Of a stretch of DNA of 64,000 nt, positions 48,901 through 58,477 are shown in pieces (position 1 is the first letter of the stretch; each line of letters begins with the position of its first letter). Position numbers and translations under genes: made by a program. The notes under the pieces were generated by a model, which ran no database searches, was not told the origin of the DNA, and was given only the letters and a program-made list of their open reading frames with translations. The DNA is from Lentzea atacamensis (GTDB lineage: Bacteria > Actinomycetota > Actinomycetes > Mycobacteriales > Pseudonocardiaceae), in NCBI RefSeq assembly GCF_003269295.1, contig NZ_QLTT01000001.1:391635-455634 (forward strand), written 5' to 3'.

Positions 48901-48965
48901 TCACCATCGGCAAAGCGGAAGCGCTGCGGGAGATACGCGAGGAAGCGGGCATCAGCACCGGCTGA
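45930..48965 (+). CDS. AfsR/SARP-type regulator with BTAD, NB-ARC and TPR-like domains
   Basis: 1011 aa from GTG 45930, chosen for GGAAAG eight bases upstream; GTG 45909 is in frame. Order: an OmpR-type winged helix (VRMLLARLALDPGRPVPTTT to SLVSRLRK), a BTAD domain (DVDVHRFERLRAAGRLDEAL; LCAQGRQSDALRVYEGVRRR), an NTPase with P-loop TLVGPGGAGKTRLATEVA and Walker B SLLVLDNCEHL, then C-terminal helical repeats. Such proteins switch on nearby genes, often for secondary metabolism, after NTP-dependent assembly. The divergent LanC-like gene is its most likely target, and no biosynthetic cluster is visible. Confidence 0.88.
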   Translation: MRVALLGPTTAEADDGTPVDIGGARVRMLLARLALDPGRPVPTTTLIDGLWGEQPPADASNALQSLVSRLRKVCPDVTLEPGGYRLAIAPDDVDVHRFERLRAAGRLDEALELWRGDALADVREAPFAQSAAARLDEARLSAEEERFTTGELDIVALTAMHEKHPLRERLAGLLMRALCAQGRQSDALRVYEGVRRRLADELGVDPSQELRDIHVAALRGELTPRPSVDRLPVRLTSFVGRDEELAQITGQLGHARLVTLVGPGGAGKTRLATEVAARHPLHAKGRVWFAALAGVRAPEDLAGAVLSAFDVAFGGDPLRRGAEGMNRIAEVLGAGESLLVLDNCEHLIGAAAEFAGDLLRRVPNLRVIATSREPLAIDGESLCPVGPLSVPNGQTDVSGFGSVRLFLDRANAVKPGFRLDESTVDEVRQICRRLDGMPLALELAAARLRSMTIRQITERLDDRFRLLTSGSRTALPRQRTLRAVVEWSWDLLTEEERQLARRLSVFPAGADLAAIEQVCHEDALYVLTSLVEKSIVDVTEHDEPRYRMLETIRVYAAEQLDAAGEKREVVDRFRQYYRALTGRWEPLTRTTRQLEAIGMFDAEQDNIAAALRGALDDRDAELAADLVGGTFWYWLVKGDNERAELSVRDVLALGNDLPADLAASFRAMHLIMTAIPGAPETVQAADVIEDCVRTGATQKYPALSIALPMLAFLSQNRELARREVARASASEDAWARAAADWALSFILVDEGDLDGAEVARDRAYEQFVAVGDRWGSAMTLGMKAAFVSHTGDNQAAIDLYQRGLDVALELRSQDDAVQQQWRLAVEYARAGDHESAAREVAEAEQYVRDVGNDQMSLMVGYAKAEVRLRAGHAAEARELSTRIKESATISAVFGSYVAEWSAMLDARIALEEGDLAEAEARAAVAIGMTSDRGDMPDLATVTELLAHIRHRQGRGSAARLLALAQVIRGRLDLGDPDVRRLVAELGEPGQLTIGKAEALREIREEAGISTG

Positions 48966-48978
48966 CACCCGCCTCGCA

Positions 48979-49748
48979 CTAGACCCTCTTGCGGTAGGCC
49001 CACGTGGCCAGCGGGAAGAACACCGCGACCGCCGCCACCATCCAGATCAGCGAACCGGTGAGCGGTGCGGCGATCGCACCGCCGTTGAGCAGTCCGCGCA
49101 GCGCGTCCGCCATCAACGAGACCGGGCTGATGTCCGCCCACGCCTTCAGCCAGCCCGGCATCGTCGACGTGCCGACGAACACGTTGCTGCCGAACGTCAG
49201 CGGCATGATCAGCACGAACATCATGCCCTGCACGGCCTGCGGGGTCTTGAGCAGCATGCCGACGAACACCGACGCCCAGCAGAAGGCCAGCCCGAACACG
49301 ATCGTGAGGCCCACCGCGACGAGCAGTTCCACCGGCCCGGTCTGCACCCGGAAGCCCATGACGGTGGCGACGACGAGCAGCACCATGATGCAGACGACGT
49401 ACCGCACGATGTCCGCCAGCACCGCGCCGATCAACGGTGCCGAGCGGGCGATCGGCATGGACCGGAACCTGTCGAACACGCCCTTGGAGACGTCCGTGTT
49501 CAGCTGCACGCCCGCGGTCATGCTGGCCTGCAGGATGTTCATCACCATGATCCCCGGCACCAGCATCTGCAGGTACGCGTCCGTGTTCCCGGCGAGCGCG
49601 CCGCCGAAGAGGTAGGTGAACATCGCCAGGAAGACGATCGGCGCGATCGTCACGTCCATCAGCTGCTCGGGGTTCTTGCGGATCTTCAGGATTCCGCGCC
49701 ACGCCAACGAGAACCCGTGGCGCATGCCCTTGTCCAGCGCGATGGTGC

Positions 49749-49752
<4 letters not shown>
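48979..49752 (-). CDS. ABC-2 type exporter permease (DrrB-like)
   Basis: 257 aa with six membrane helices and the ABC-2 loop pattern of daunorubicin-resistance permeases (PIVFLAMFTYLFGGALAGN; FRSMPIARSAPLIGAVLADI). It pairs with the ATPase encoded directly upstream, whose stop it overlaps (ATGA). It would export a hydrophobic compound or lipid. The 3' end is 13 bases from the convergent AfsR-like gene with no terminator between. Confidence 0.88.
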
Positions 49753-50699
<947 letters not shown>

Positions 50700-50764
50700 C
50701 GTCGGTCCCTCCCCGTGTTCGGGAGGAACTGTGCGCCGCCCCGCTGGCAGGACGCGCACAAGCC

Positions 50765-50783
50765 GCTGTCAGCCCCTGACAGC
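50765..50783 (-). terminator. Hairpin at the end of the C-S lyase gene
   Basis: GCTGTCAG (50765-50772) and CTGACAGC (50776-50783) form an 8-bp stem with a CCC loop that includes the lyase stop codon (50769-50771), 66 bases before the DrrA-like start. A weak terminator or processing site is plausible. Confidence 0.4.
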
Positions 50784-51884
50784 CGCTGTCATGCGCCGGA
50801 CGGCCTCCGTGAGGATCTCGGGCGAGGTGGCGATGTTGAGCCGCGCGAAGCCCGCTCCCCCGCTGCCGAAGTCCGTTCCCGAGGTCAACGCGACCCGTCC
50901 ACGTTCGAGGAACAGCGCCGCCGGGTCCGCGCCGATGCTCCGGCAGTCCAGCCAGGCCAGGTAGGTCGCGGGTGCCGGCCGGTACCCGATCTCCGGCAGA
51001 TGCTCCGCGAGCAGCCCAGCCAGCAGCGCGCGGTTCCCCTCGAGAGCTTCCAGCACCGCGTCCAGCCAGTCGCCACCTTCCTTCAACGCCGCGGTGTGCG
51101 CGATGGAGGCGATGTGACTGGGCCCGTGGCTGACCTCCACCGGCAACCTGTCGAGGTCGTCCGCGTCCGCCCCGGCAACGGCGATCGCGGCCTTCAGCCC
51201 GGCCAGGTTCCAGCCCTTCGACGCGGACATCAACGACAGCCCTCGCGGATCAACGCTCAAGTACGGCACGAACGTCGCGCTCCTGGACACGATCGGCGCG
51301 TGAATCTCGTCGGCGATGACCCGAACCCCGTACTTCCCGGCGAGGTCGGCAACGGCGGCCAGCTCTTCGGCCGTGTGCACGGTCCCGGTCGGGTTGTGCG
51401 GACTGCACAGCAAATACACCGGCCGCGCGGCGCGGACGTGCCTGAAGGTTCGCTCCAACACGTCCGGATCGAGCCGACCGTCGTTCAGCGGCGCTTCGAC
51501 GATCGGCAGTCCCATGCTCCTCACGAACATGTAGAACGGCGGGTACACCGGCGGGCTGACGATGACGAGGTCACCGCCCACCACCTTGATCATCTCGACG
51601 ATGCCGAGCATCACGTCCGCCACGACCGCCGTGCGGTCGACCGCGATCCCGTCCCACCTCCAGCGGCTACTCGCGAAGCCTGCCAGCGCCTCGGCATATC
51701 CGGTTCCGCACGGGTAGCCCGTATCGCCGAGCTGCACGGCATCGATGATCGCCCGCGCGACCGGTTCGGCCGGCTCGGCGTCCATCTCGGCCACCCACAT
51801 CGGCAGCACGTCTTCCGGGTACTGGCGCCACTTCACGCTCGTGCGCTGCCGCAACCGCTCCAACCGGACGTCGAACGGGTTCAC
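50769..51884 (-). CDS. PLP-dependent C-S lyase, MalY/PatB type (cystathionine beta-lyase-like)
   Basis: 371 aa from GTG 51884, overlapping the upstream stop as GTGA. The fold-type I motifs are LPMWVAEMD near the N-terminus, LLCSPHNPTGTVH, VIADEIHAPIV and the PLP lysine in LMSASKGWNLAGLK, all characteristic of MalY/PatB. It cleaves C-S bonds of cystathionine or cysteine conjugates to a thiol, pyruvate and ammonia. Its coupling to tartrate dehydrogenase and a dicarboxylate transporter is unusual and gives no clear pathway. Confidence 0.87.
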   Translation of the reverse strand: MNPFDVRLERLRQRTSVKWRQYPEDVLPMWVAEMDAEPAEPVARAIIDAVQLGDTGYPCGTGYAEALAGFASSRWRWDGIAVDRTAVVADVMLGIVEMIKVVGGDLVIVSPPVYPPFYMFVRSMGLPIVEAPLNDGRLDPDVLERTFRHVRAARPVYLLCSPHNPTGTVHTAEELAAVADLAGKYGVRVIADEIHAPIVSRSATFVPYLSVDPRGLSLMSASKGWNLAGLKAAIAVAGADADDLDRLPVEVSHGPSHIASIAHTAALKEGGDWLDAVLEALEGNRALLAGLLAEHLPEIGYRPAPATYLAWLDCRSIGADPAALFLERGRVALTSGTDFGSGGAGFARLNIATSPEILTEAVRRMTAAVRG

Positions 51885-52921
51885 GAGGCCGACCGCACCA
51901 ACGCCTCAGTGACTTCGCGGATCGAGGCCGTGCCGCCGAGATCGGGAGTTCTGGTCGACGGCTGGGCCAGTGTCGTCTCGATCGCCGCCAGCACGGCCGC
52001 GGCGGCATCGGGCCGGCCGAGGTGCTCCAGCATCAGCGCGGCCGACCACACCGCGCCGACCGGGTTGGCCACTCCCGTGCCCGCGATGTCCGGCGCAGAC
52101 CCGTGCACCGGCTCGAACATCGACGGGAACTCCCGCGTCGGGTCGAGGTTGGCGGACGGCGCGATGCCGATGCTGCCCGCGACGGCCGCCGCCAGGTCGC
52201 TCAGGATGTCACCGAACAGGTTCGAGCCGACGACGACGTCGAACCGGCCCGGCTGCAGCACGAACTTCGCGGCCGGCGCGTCGATGTGCTCGGCGTCCCA
52301 GCGCACCCCGGGATGGTGCTCGGCCCGTTCGGCGACGATCTCGTCCCAGAACGGCAGGGTCTGCACGATGCCGTTCGACTTGGTCGCCGACGTCAGGTAG
52401 CCACGGCGCAGTGCCGCGAGGGCGAAGGCGTGGCCGACGATCCTCGTGACGCCGGCCCGCGTGAAGATCGCCTCCTGGATCGCGAGCTCGTCGGGGAAGC
52501 CGCGGTTGAGCCGGCCGCCCGCCTCGCTGTACTCGCCCTCGACGTTCTCCCGCACGACCACGAAGTCGAACTCGGCCTCCCGCACCGGCGTCTCGACGCC
52601 GGTGAACGTCCGGATCGGCCGGAGGTTGACGTACTGGCGGGAGGTGCGCCGGATCGGGATGAGCAGACCCCACAGCGACACGTGGTCGGGTACCCCGGGC
52701 CAACCGACCGCGCCGAGCAGGATGGAGTCGAAGTCCCGCAACACGTCCAGCCCGTCAGCCGGCATCATCGCGCCCTCACGCGTGTACCGCTCGCACCCCC
52801 AGTCGAACTCGGTGTACGACAGCTTGAAGCCGTGCGTGGCCGACACCGCGTCGAGCGCGTCCCTGGCCGCGCCGATCACCTCCCGGCCGATCCCGTCGCC
52901 CGGTATCACCGCTATCCGCAT
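51881..52921 (-). CDS. Tartrate dehydrogenase/decarboxylase-type isocitrate-isopropylmalate family enzyme
   Basis: 346 aa. IAVIPGDGIGREV at the N-terminus, DSILLGAVGWPGVPDHVSLW (tartrate dehydrogenase-type substrate loop), VVVRENVEGEYSEAGG and the metal/NAD region FGDILSDLAAAVAGSIG then FEPVHGSAPDIAG fit TtuC/YeaU proteins. It would oxidise tartrate or D-malate with NAD and Mn2+. Its start shares a base with the transporter stop (TGATG), so uptake and oxidation of a C4 dicarboxylate are coupled. Confidence 0.85.
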   Translation of the reverse strand: MRIAVIPGDGIGREVIGAARDALDAVSATHGFKLSYTEFDWGCERYTREGAMMPADGLDVLRDFDSILLGAVGWPGVPDHVSLWGLLIPIRRTSRQYVNLRPIRTFTGVETPVREAEFDFVVVRENVEGEYSEAGGRLNRGFPDELAIQEAIFTRAGVTRIVGHAFALAALRRGYLTSATKSNGIVQTLPFWDEIVAERAEHHPGVRWDAEHIDAPAAKFVLQPGRFDVVVGSNLFGDILSDLAAAVAGSIGIAPSANLDPTREFPSMFEPVHGSAPDIAGTGVANPVGAVWSAALMLEHLGRPDAAAAVLAAIETTLAQPSTRTPDLGGTASIREVTEALVRSAS

Positions 52922-54525
52922 CAGCCACCGATTCCCAGCAGTGCGACCATCACCGGTAGCCCGAGCAGGATCAGGATCGCGCCCAGCACGTCGAACGAGA
53001 TGCCGGAGCGGATCATTCTCGTGATCGGAACCACCCCTGATCCGTACACGACCGCGTTCTGCGGTGTCGAGACCGGCAGCATGAAACCGAATGACGCGGC
53101 GAACGTCGCGGCGAGCGCGGGCACGAACGGGTTGGCGCCCGCGGCCATCGCGATCGGGATGATGATCGGCACGACGACGGCGGCGGAGGCGGTGTTGCTC
53201 GTCGTCTCCGACACGACGATCGCGAGGACGACCGCGAAGATCGTGATCGGGACGACGCTGCTCAGGCCGAGCAGGTCGGACGCCGACTCGCCCAGCGTCT
53301 TGGCGAGACCGGTGCTCGCCAGCAGCGAGCCGAAGATGATGCCGGTGCCGAACAGCAGGATCGTGCCCCAGTCGATCTCGGCCGCGTCACGCCAGCGCAG
53401 CGTGAACTCACGCTTCGGCCAGTCGACCGGCAGCAGGTACAGCAGCGACGCGCCGATCACCGCGATGACACCCTCGTCGAGCCGGTCGCTGACCGTCTCG
53501 TAGACCTTCGAGTCGTTGCCCGCGATCAGCGCGACGATGCCGGGCACGATCCACAGCGTCACGGTGACCCCGAACGCGATCAACGTGTTCTTCTCCGCGC
53601 GGGACAACGGCCCCATCGCGTCACGCTCCCGCTGGACGTAGTCGCGCACGCCGTCGATGCGCTTGATCTCCGGCCGGTTGAGCAGCAACAGGACCACCCC
53701 CAACGCGACGAACATCAGCGCACAGATCGGCAACGCCGTCGCGGTCCACTGGGCGAACGAGATCCGCTCCCCGGTGGCTTCCTCGATCAGGCCCCTGCCG
53801 ATGAGGTTCGGCGGTGTCCCCACCGGTGTCAGCAGTCCGCCGACGCTGGCGCCGTACGCGAGCATGAGCATGATCGCGGCACCGACCCGCAGCCGCAGCG
53901 GGTCGAAGTCCTCGGCCACCAGCCCGCGTTCCTGAAGCAGCTTCGCGATCACCGCGAGGATGCCGATCGCGGTCGGCAGCAGCATCGCGACCGTCGCCGT
54001 GTTGGACACGAACGCGGACAGCACACAGGTGATGCCGCCGAACGCGATGATCACGCCAGTCGTGGAGCCACCCACCCGCGGCAGCGCGAGGATCCGAAAC
54101 GCGAACCGGCGCGCCAGCCCGTGCTTGAGCATCGCCTGGGCCAGGATGAACGCCCCGATGAACGTGAAGATCGTCGACGAACCGAACGGGCGCAGCGCCG
54201 CGTCCGGCGGCACCACACCCAGCACGACGATCAGCCCGACACCGATCAGCCCGCCGACCGGGATCGGCACCGCCTCGGTGATCCACAGGACGATCACGCC
54301 GAGCAGGATCCCCGCGAGGGTCTGCTGATGACCTGCCAGGTCGATCGGCAGCGCCAGGAACACGATCGTCACGAGCGGTGCGAGCCACAGTCCCACCGTG
54401 CGGCGGCCGCGCTCGAACCTCTCCTCGGTTTTGGACAGCTTCTGCTCGCCCAGACTCCGATATGTGGCGTGGCCGAGCAGTGCGGCGTCCACATCGGTCC
54501 GGTTCGTTGGTCGGTCGTTCGGCAT
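52921..54525 (-). CDS. DASS/SLC13-family dicarboxylate:cation symporter
   Basis: 534 aa from ATG 54525 with GGGAGG upstream. About eleven to twelve membrane helices. The two inverted-repeat signature tips are FVSNTATVAMLLP and SETTSNTASAAVVVP (SNT motifs binding carboxylates), with TPPNLIGRG and STPQNAVVYGSG. These are as in VcINDY. It imports C4 or C6 di/tricarboxylates with Na+ or H+. It is the first gene of the unit with tartrate dehydrogenase and the C-S lyase, so tartrate or malate is the likely cargo. Confidence 0.9.
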   Translation of the reverse strand: MPNDRPTNRTDVDAALLGHATYRSLGEQKLSKTEERFERGRRTVGLWLAPLVTIVFLALPIDLAGHQQTLAGILLGVIVLWITEAVPIPVGGLIGVGLIVVLGVVPPDAALRPFGSSTIFTFIGAFILAQAMLKHGLARRFAFRILALPRVGGSTTGVIIAFGGITCVLSAFVSNTATVAMLLPTAIGILAVIAKLLQERGLVAEDFDPLRLRVGAAIMLMLAYGASVGGLLTPVGTPPNLIGRGLIEEATGERISFAQWTATALPICALMFVALGVVLLLLNRPEIKRIDGVRDYVQRERDAMGPLSRAEKNTLIAFGVTVTLWIVPGIVALIAGNDSKVYETVSDRLDEGVIAVIGASLLYLLPVDWPKREFTLRWRDAAEIDWGTILLFGTGIIFGSLLASTGLAKTLGESASDLLGLSSVVPITIFAVVLAIVVSETTSNTASAAVVVPIIIPIAMAAGANPFVPALAATFAASFGFMLPVSTPQNAVVYGSGVVPITRMIRSGISFDVLGAILILLGLPVMVALLGIGG

Positions 54526-54585
54526 GGTGCGCCTCCCATCGATCCAGGACCAGGGTGGCACCGGGGAGCACGACCGGCTACCCCT

Positions 54586-54613
54586 GAGGGCCTCACCAGC
54601 CGGTGAGGCCCTC
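54586..54613 (-). terminator. Terminator hairpin after the secreted hydrolase gene
   Basis: GAGGGCCTCACC (54586-54597) and GGTGAGGCCCTC (54602-54613) form a perfect 12-bp stem with an AGCC loop, 12 bases past the stop of the hydrolase gene and before the transporter gene. Confidence 0.8.
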
Positions 54614-54625
54614 CCCGGACCGCTG

Positions 54626-56116
54626 TCAGGCGAACGGCGACTTGTCGATGCCGCACGTCTTCTGCGCAGGCAGCACCCCGGTGAAGAGGTACTCCCGCTT
54701 CACCTTCTCCGCGCAAGCACTCCGCACGTACATCGACGTGTGCCCGTACCCCTCAACGGTGAGGAACGCGGTGCGAGCCATCTCCGCCGCACCGTCGCGA
54801 GCACCGTGCAGCGGCGTGGACGGGTCGAACCTGCTGTTGATGAACAGGATCGGCGCCGACGTCCAGCGGTTCCACGGACCGGTGTAGCGGTCCTCGTCAC
54901 GACCCTGCCAGAACGCGCAGGCCATCATGTCGTACACCACGGCACGGCCCCAGTACGGCACGCGCTCGTTCTCACTCTTGCCGTACTTCGTGTACGTGGC
55001 GGTGTCGCGCGGGAAATCGCTGTCCGAGCACTGAACCGCGTTGAACCCCTCGAACCGGTTGGTGACGTAGTCGGCGGACGCCGCGCGCAGCGACGCCGGC
55101 GCCTCCCACACCCCCTGCAGGATCCGGGCGGTGTCCTGCCAGTTCTCCGGCTGCGCCAGCGCGTCCCAGACGGTGCTGATCAGCGTGACGCGGTCGAAGC
55201 GGCCGTCCGGCGTGGTGACGGGAGAAGCCGTCACCTTGGCCACCAGGTCCGCCCACTTCTTGCGCAGGTCGCCGCCCGCGAACGCGCATTTCGCGCCCGG
55301 AGCCGCGCACAGCTTCAGAAACTGGTCGAACGTCTCGGCGACACCGCGCGGCACGTCCTGGCGCGTGTCGAGCGGCACGGTCGTGCCCTGGTTGCCGTGC
55401 CCGGTGGCGTTGCCGATGAAGTCGAGCGCACCGTCGAACGCGAGCGCGCGGACCTTGTCCGGGAACATGTTCGCGTAGATCGCTCCGAGGTGCGTGCCGT
55501 ACGAGATGCCGTGGTACGTCAGCTTCTTGTCGCCGACGGCCTTGCGCAGCTGGTCGAGGTCACGCGCCGTGTTGGCGGACGAGACGTGGTCCAGCAGGTC
55601 GCCGGACTTGGCCTCGCAGCGCCGCACGAACTCCCGGTACCCCTCGTAGAACGCCGGCTCCTCCGCGGCGGTGTCGGGGTAGACCGGGATCGAGTTGAGG
55701 AACGCCTGCTGCTCCTCGACGCTGTCGAAGCACCGGACAGTGGCGCTGCGACCGATGCCGCGCGGATCCCACGACACCACGTCGAACCGCGCCCGCAGTT
55801 CGGACGAGAACAGCCACTCCCACTTGCCACGTGCGCGCAACCGGTCGACACCGGACGCGCCGGGCCCGCCGAAGTTCACGAACAGCGAGCCGATCCGCTT
55901 CGACGGGTCGGTCGCGGGCAACCTGATGACCGCCAGGTCGATCTTCGTGCCGCTCGGCCGGTCGTAGTCGAGCGGCACCTTCGCGGTCGCGCACTGGAAC
56001 CCGTCCTGACAGTCCTGCCAGGACAGCGCAGGCGTCTGCACGCCGGGTTCGGCGACAGCGACGGAGGCGGGCGCCAGGCCGATGAGCAGCGCCGCCGTGA
56101 TCAGTATCGATTTCAA
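54626..56116 (-). CDS. Secreted alpha/beta hydrolase, tripeptidyl aminopeptidase-like (SlpD/E, TAP family)
   Basis: 496 aa from TTG 56116, preferred for GGGGAG eight bases upstream; TTG 56137 is in frame but lacks support. Signal peptide (ITAALLIGLAPASVAVA), then SLFVNFGGPGASGVD, SWDPRGIGRSATV, nucleophile Ser in TYHGISYGTHLGA, a lid region, and the TAP C-terminal domain with catalytic Asp (LFINSRFDPSTP) and His (VEGYGHTSM). It releases short N-terminal peptides or hydrolyses related esters outside the cell. No lipobox is evident. Confidence 0.88.
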   Translation of the reverse strand: MKSILITAALLIGLAPASVAVAEPGVQTPALSWQDCQDGFQCATAKVPLDYDRPSGTKIDLAVIRLPATDPSKRIGSLFVNFGGPGASGVDRLRARGKWEWLFSSELRARFDVVSWDPRGIGRSATVRCFDSVEEQQAFLNSIPVYPDTAAEEPAFYEGYREFVRRCEAKSGDLLDHVSSANTARDLDQLRKAVGDKKLTYHGISYGTHLGAIYANMFPDKVRALAFDGALDFIGNATGHGNQGTTVPLDTRQDVPRGVAETFDQFLKLCAAPGAKCAFAGGDLRKKWADLVAKVTASPVTTPDGRFDRVTLISTVWDALAQPENWQDTARILQGVWEAPASLRAASADYVTNRFEGFNAVQCSDSDFPRDTATYTKYGKSENERVPYWGRAVVYDMMACAFWQGRDEDRYTGPWNRWTSAPILFINSRFDPSTPLHGARDGAAEMARTAFLTVEGYGHTSMYVRSACAEKVKREYLFTGVLPAQKTCGIDKSPFA

Positions 56117-56199
56117 ATTGAAGCTCCCCAGTTCCAAACCTCTCGGTCAGGGAGACGCTGGTGCCACCCGCCGGGTTGCATCCGGGGAACGAGCGGAAG

Positions 56200-56946
56200 T
56201 CAGCTCAGCGCGTGCGTGGCGGTCGCACCTCCGTCCACCACGAACTCCGCGCCCGTGCAGTACGCGCTTTCGCTGCTGGCCAGGAACAGAACGACGTTCG
56301 CGACGTCCTCCGGCTGGCCGACTCGGCGCAGCGCCACCTTCTTGCCGATCGGTGAGATGTCGACCGGGCGGCCCAGCGCCTCGCCCACCATCGGGGTGTT
56401 GATCGCGCCGGGATGCACGGAGTTGACGCGGATGCCGTGCTGGCCGAGCTCCATCGCGGCCACTTTGGTCATGCCGCGGATCGCGAACTTCGAAGCCGTG
56501 TAAGCAACCAGGTACGGCATGCCGCCCAGGCCCTCGACCGACGACACGTTGACGATCGATCCGCCGCCCGCCCGCGTCATCGACTCCACGACGGCGCGCA
56601 TCCCGAGGAACGTGCCGACCTGGTTGATGCCGATCACCCGCTGGTAGTCGGCGAGTGTCGTGTCCGTCAGCGCCGAGAAGTGCAGGACGCCCGCGTTGTT
56701 CACCAGCACCGAGATGTCGCCGAACGTGCTGATCGTGAACGCGACCGCCTCGGCCCACTCGTCCTCGTTGGACACGTCGAGGTGGCAGTACTCCGCTCCC
56801 AGCTCGGCGGCGAGCTCCTTGCCCTGGTCGTCGAGGACGTCGGTGAGCATCACCCGCGCGCCCTCCTCGGCGAACCGGCGGGCCGCGGCCGCGCCCTGAC
56901 CGCGGGCCGCACCGGTGATCAGGGCGATCTTGCCGTCCAGCCGCAT
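56200..56946 (-). CDS. Short-chain dehydrogenase, 3-alpha/20-beta-hydroxysteroid dehydrogenase-like
   Basis: 248 aa. NAD motif ALITGAARGQGAAAARRFAE, NNAG (VLVNNAGVLHF), catalytic Ser in VNVSSVEGL, Tyr-x3-Lys in YTASKFAIRGM and the C-terminal GAEFVVDGGATA. It resembles Streptomyces 20-beta-hydroxysteroid dehydrogenase and FabG-like SDRs. Directly abutting the aldehyde dehydrogenase gene and in the steroid locus, a hydroxysteroid or hydroxyacyl-CoA substrate is likely. It is the last gene of the four-gene minus-strand operon 60437-56200. Confidence 0.85.
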   Translation of the reverse strand: MRLDGKIALITGAARGQGAAAARRFAEEGARVMLTDVLDDQGKELAAELGAEYCHLDVSNEDEWAEAVAFTISTFGDISVLVNNAGVLHFSALTDTTLADYQRVIGINQVGTFLGMRAVVESMTRAGGGSIVNVSSVEGLGGMPYLVAYTASKFAIRGMTKVAAMELGQHGIRVNSVHPGAINTPMVGEALGRPVDISPIGKKVALRRVGQPEDVANVVLFLASSESAYCTGAEFVVDGGATATHALS

Positions 56947-58452
56947 CTACATCAGCTCGTCGGTCAGCGGCATCATCACGGTCTTGAGCTCGGTGTAGGC
57001 CTCGTAGGCGCTCTGGCCGCCCTCGCGGCCGAGACCGGACTGCTTGAAACCCCCGAACGGCACGTGCGGTTCGAGCTGGAAGCCGTTGATGCCGACCATG
57101 CCGACGCGCAGCCTCTTCGACACGCGGAACGCGCGGCGGACGTCGTTGGTGTAAACACCGGCTCCCAGGCCGTACTCGGTGTCGTTCGCGATGCGGATGG
57201 CTTCTTCTTCGTCGTCGAACGGCACCACGGTGAGCACCGGTCCGAAGATCTCCTCGCGGGCGATCGTCATGTCGTTGCTGGCATCGGCGAAGATCGTCGG
57301 CGCCACGAAGTTGCCCGACGCGAGATCGCCTTCGAGCCGGGTGCCGCCGGTGACCAGGCGAGCGCCGTCCTGCTGGCCGCGTTCGATGTAGCCGAGCACG
57401 CGGTCGAGCTGTTTCTGGTTGATCAACGGACTGGCCAGCACCGCCGGGTCGAACGGGTCGCCGAACGTGACCGCGCTCGCGAGCATCGAGGCGGTGGCGA
57501 CGAACTCCTCCTGCACGTCCCGCTGCACCAACGCCCGTGTGTGCGCGACGCACGCCTGACCCGACAGGCCCATGGTGACCATGCCCATGCAGGTCATCGC
57601 GGCGAGGCCGACGTTCGGGGCGTCCGCGAACACGAGTGCGGGCGACTTCCCGCCCAGCTCCAGGGAAACGCGCTTCATCGTGCCCGCGGAGGCTTCGACG
57701 ATCCGGCGGCCGACCGCGCGGCTGCCGGTGAAGCTGATCTTGTCGACCGCGGGGTGGGTGATCAGGGCTTCGCCGGTCGGATCGCCGGGACCGGTGACGA
57801 GGTTGATCACGCCCTCCGGCAGACCCGCCTCGATCAGCAGCTCGACCATGCGGATCACGCAGAACGACGCGTACTCCGAGGGCTTCACGACGACCGTGCA
57901 CCCGGCGGCGAGCGCGGGCGCGAGTTTCTGGGCGAACAGCACGAACGGCGCGTTCCACGGCAGGATCGCCGCGACGACACCGACCGGCTCGCGGAACGTC
58001 ATCGCCAGGTGGTCGCCACCCTGGTACGGCGGCAGGGTCTGGCCGCCGACCTTGTCGATCCAGCCCGCGTGGTGGTCGAAGATGTCCGCCGCGATGCCGA
58101 CGGACGTGGCGTAGATCTGGCCGAACGACAGCGGCACGCCGTTGTCCAGCGCCTGCAGGCCGCGCAGCTCGTCGGAGTGCTCCCGCAGCAGGTCGCTGTA
58201 CCTGCGCAGCACCCGGATGCGTTCACCGACCTTCGACCTCGACCACGTGCCCTCGTCGAACGCCTTGCGCGCGGCGAGCACGGCGGCGTCGACGTCCTCG
58301 GGTGACGCGACGGCGAAGTGGCCGATCTCCTCACCCGTGGCCGGGTGGTGGTGGGTCCAGGTCTCGGCCGTCTCACGGAACTCGCCCCCGATGAGGAGCC
58401 GGCCGTCCTTCAGGCCGAGCGTCTCGCGGTGCGGTTGCACGGTGAGCGTCAC
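56947..58452 (-). CDS. NAD-dependent aldehyde dehydrogenase
   Basis: 501 aa. Catalytic Cys in MGLSGQACVAHTRALV, Glu in SLELGGKSPALV, FTGSRAVGRRIV and PFGGFKQSGLGREGG. In this operon it should oxidise an aldehyde formed from an alcohol by the Zn alcohol dehydrogenase encoded upstream, for example a C26 alcohol/aldehyde step of a steroid side chain before CoA activation (inference). The stop abuts the following SDR start with no gap. 25 bases separate it from the SDR gene before it. Confidence 0.88.
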   Translation of the reverse strand: MTLTVQPHRETLGLKDGRLLIGGEFRETAETWTHHHPATGEEIGHFAVASPEDVDAAVLAARKAFDEGTWSRSKVGERIRVLRRYSDLLREHSDELRGLQALDNGVPLSFGQIYATSVGIAADIFDHHAGWIDKVGGQTLPPYQGGDHLAMTFREPVGVVAAILPWNAPFVLFAQKLAPALAAGCTVVVKPSEYASFCVIRMVELLIEAGLPEGVINLVTGPGDPTGEALITHPAVDKISFTGSRAVGRRIVEASAGTMKRVSLELGGKSPALVFADAPNVGLAAMTCMGMVTMGLSGQACVAHTRALVQRDVQEEFVATASMLASAVTFGDPFDPAVLASPLINQKQLDRVLGYIERGQQDGARLVTGGTRLEGDLASGNFVAPTIFADASNDMTIAREEIFGPVLTVVPFDDEEEAIRIANDTEYGLGAGVYTNDVRRAFRVSKRLRVGMVGINGFQLEPHVPFGGFKQSGLGREGGQSAYEAYTELKTVMMPLTDELM

Positions 58453-58477
58453 AGCTCCTCCTACAGCACAGTGTCGT

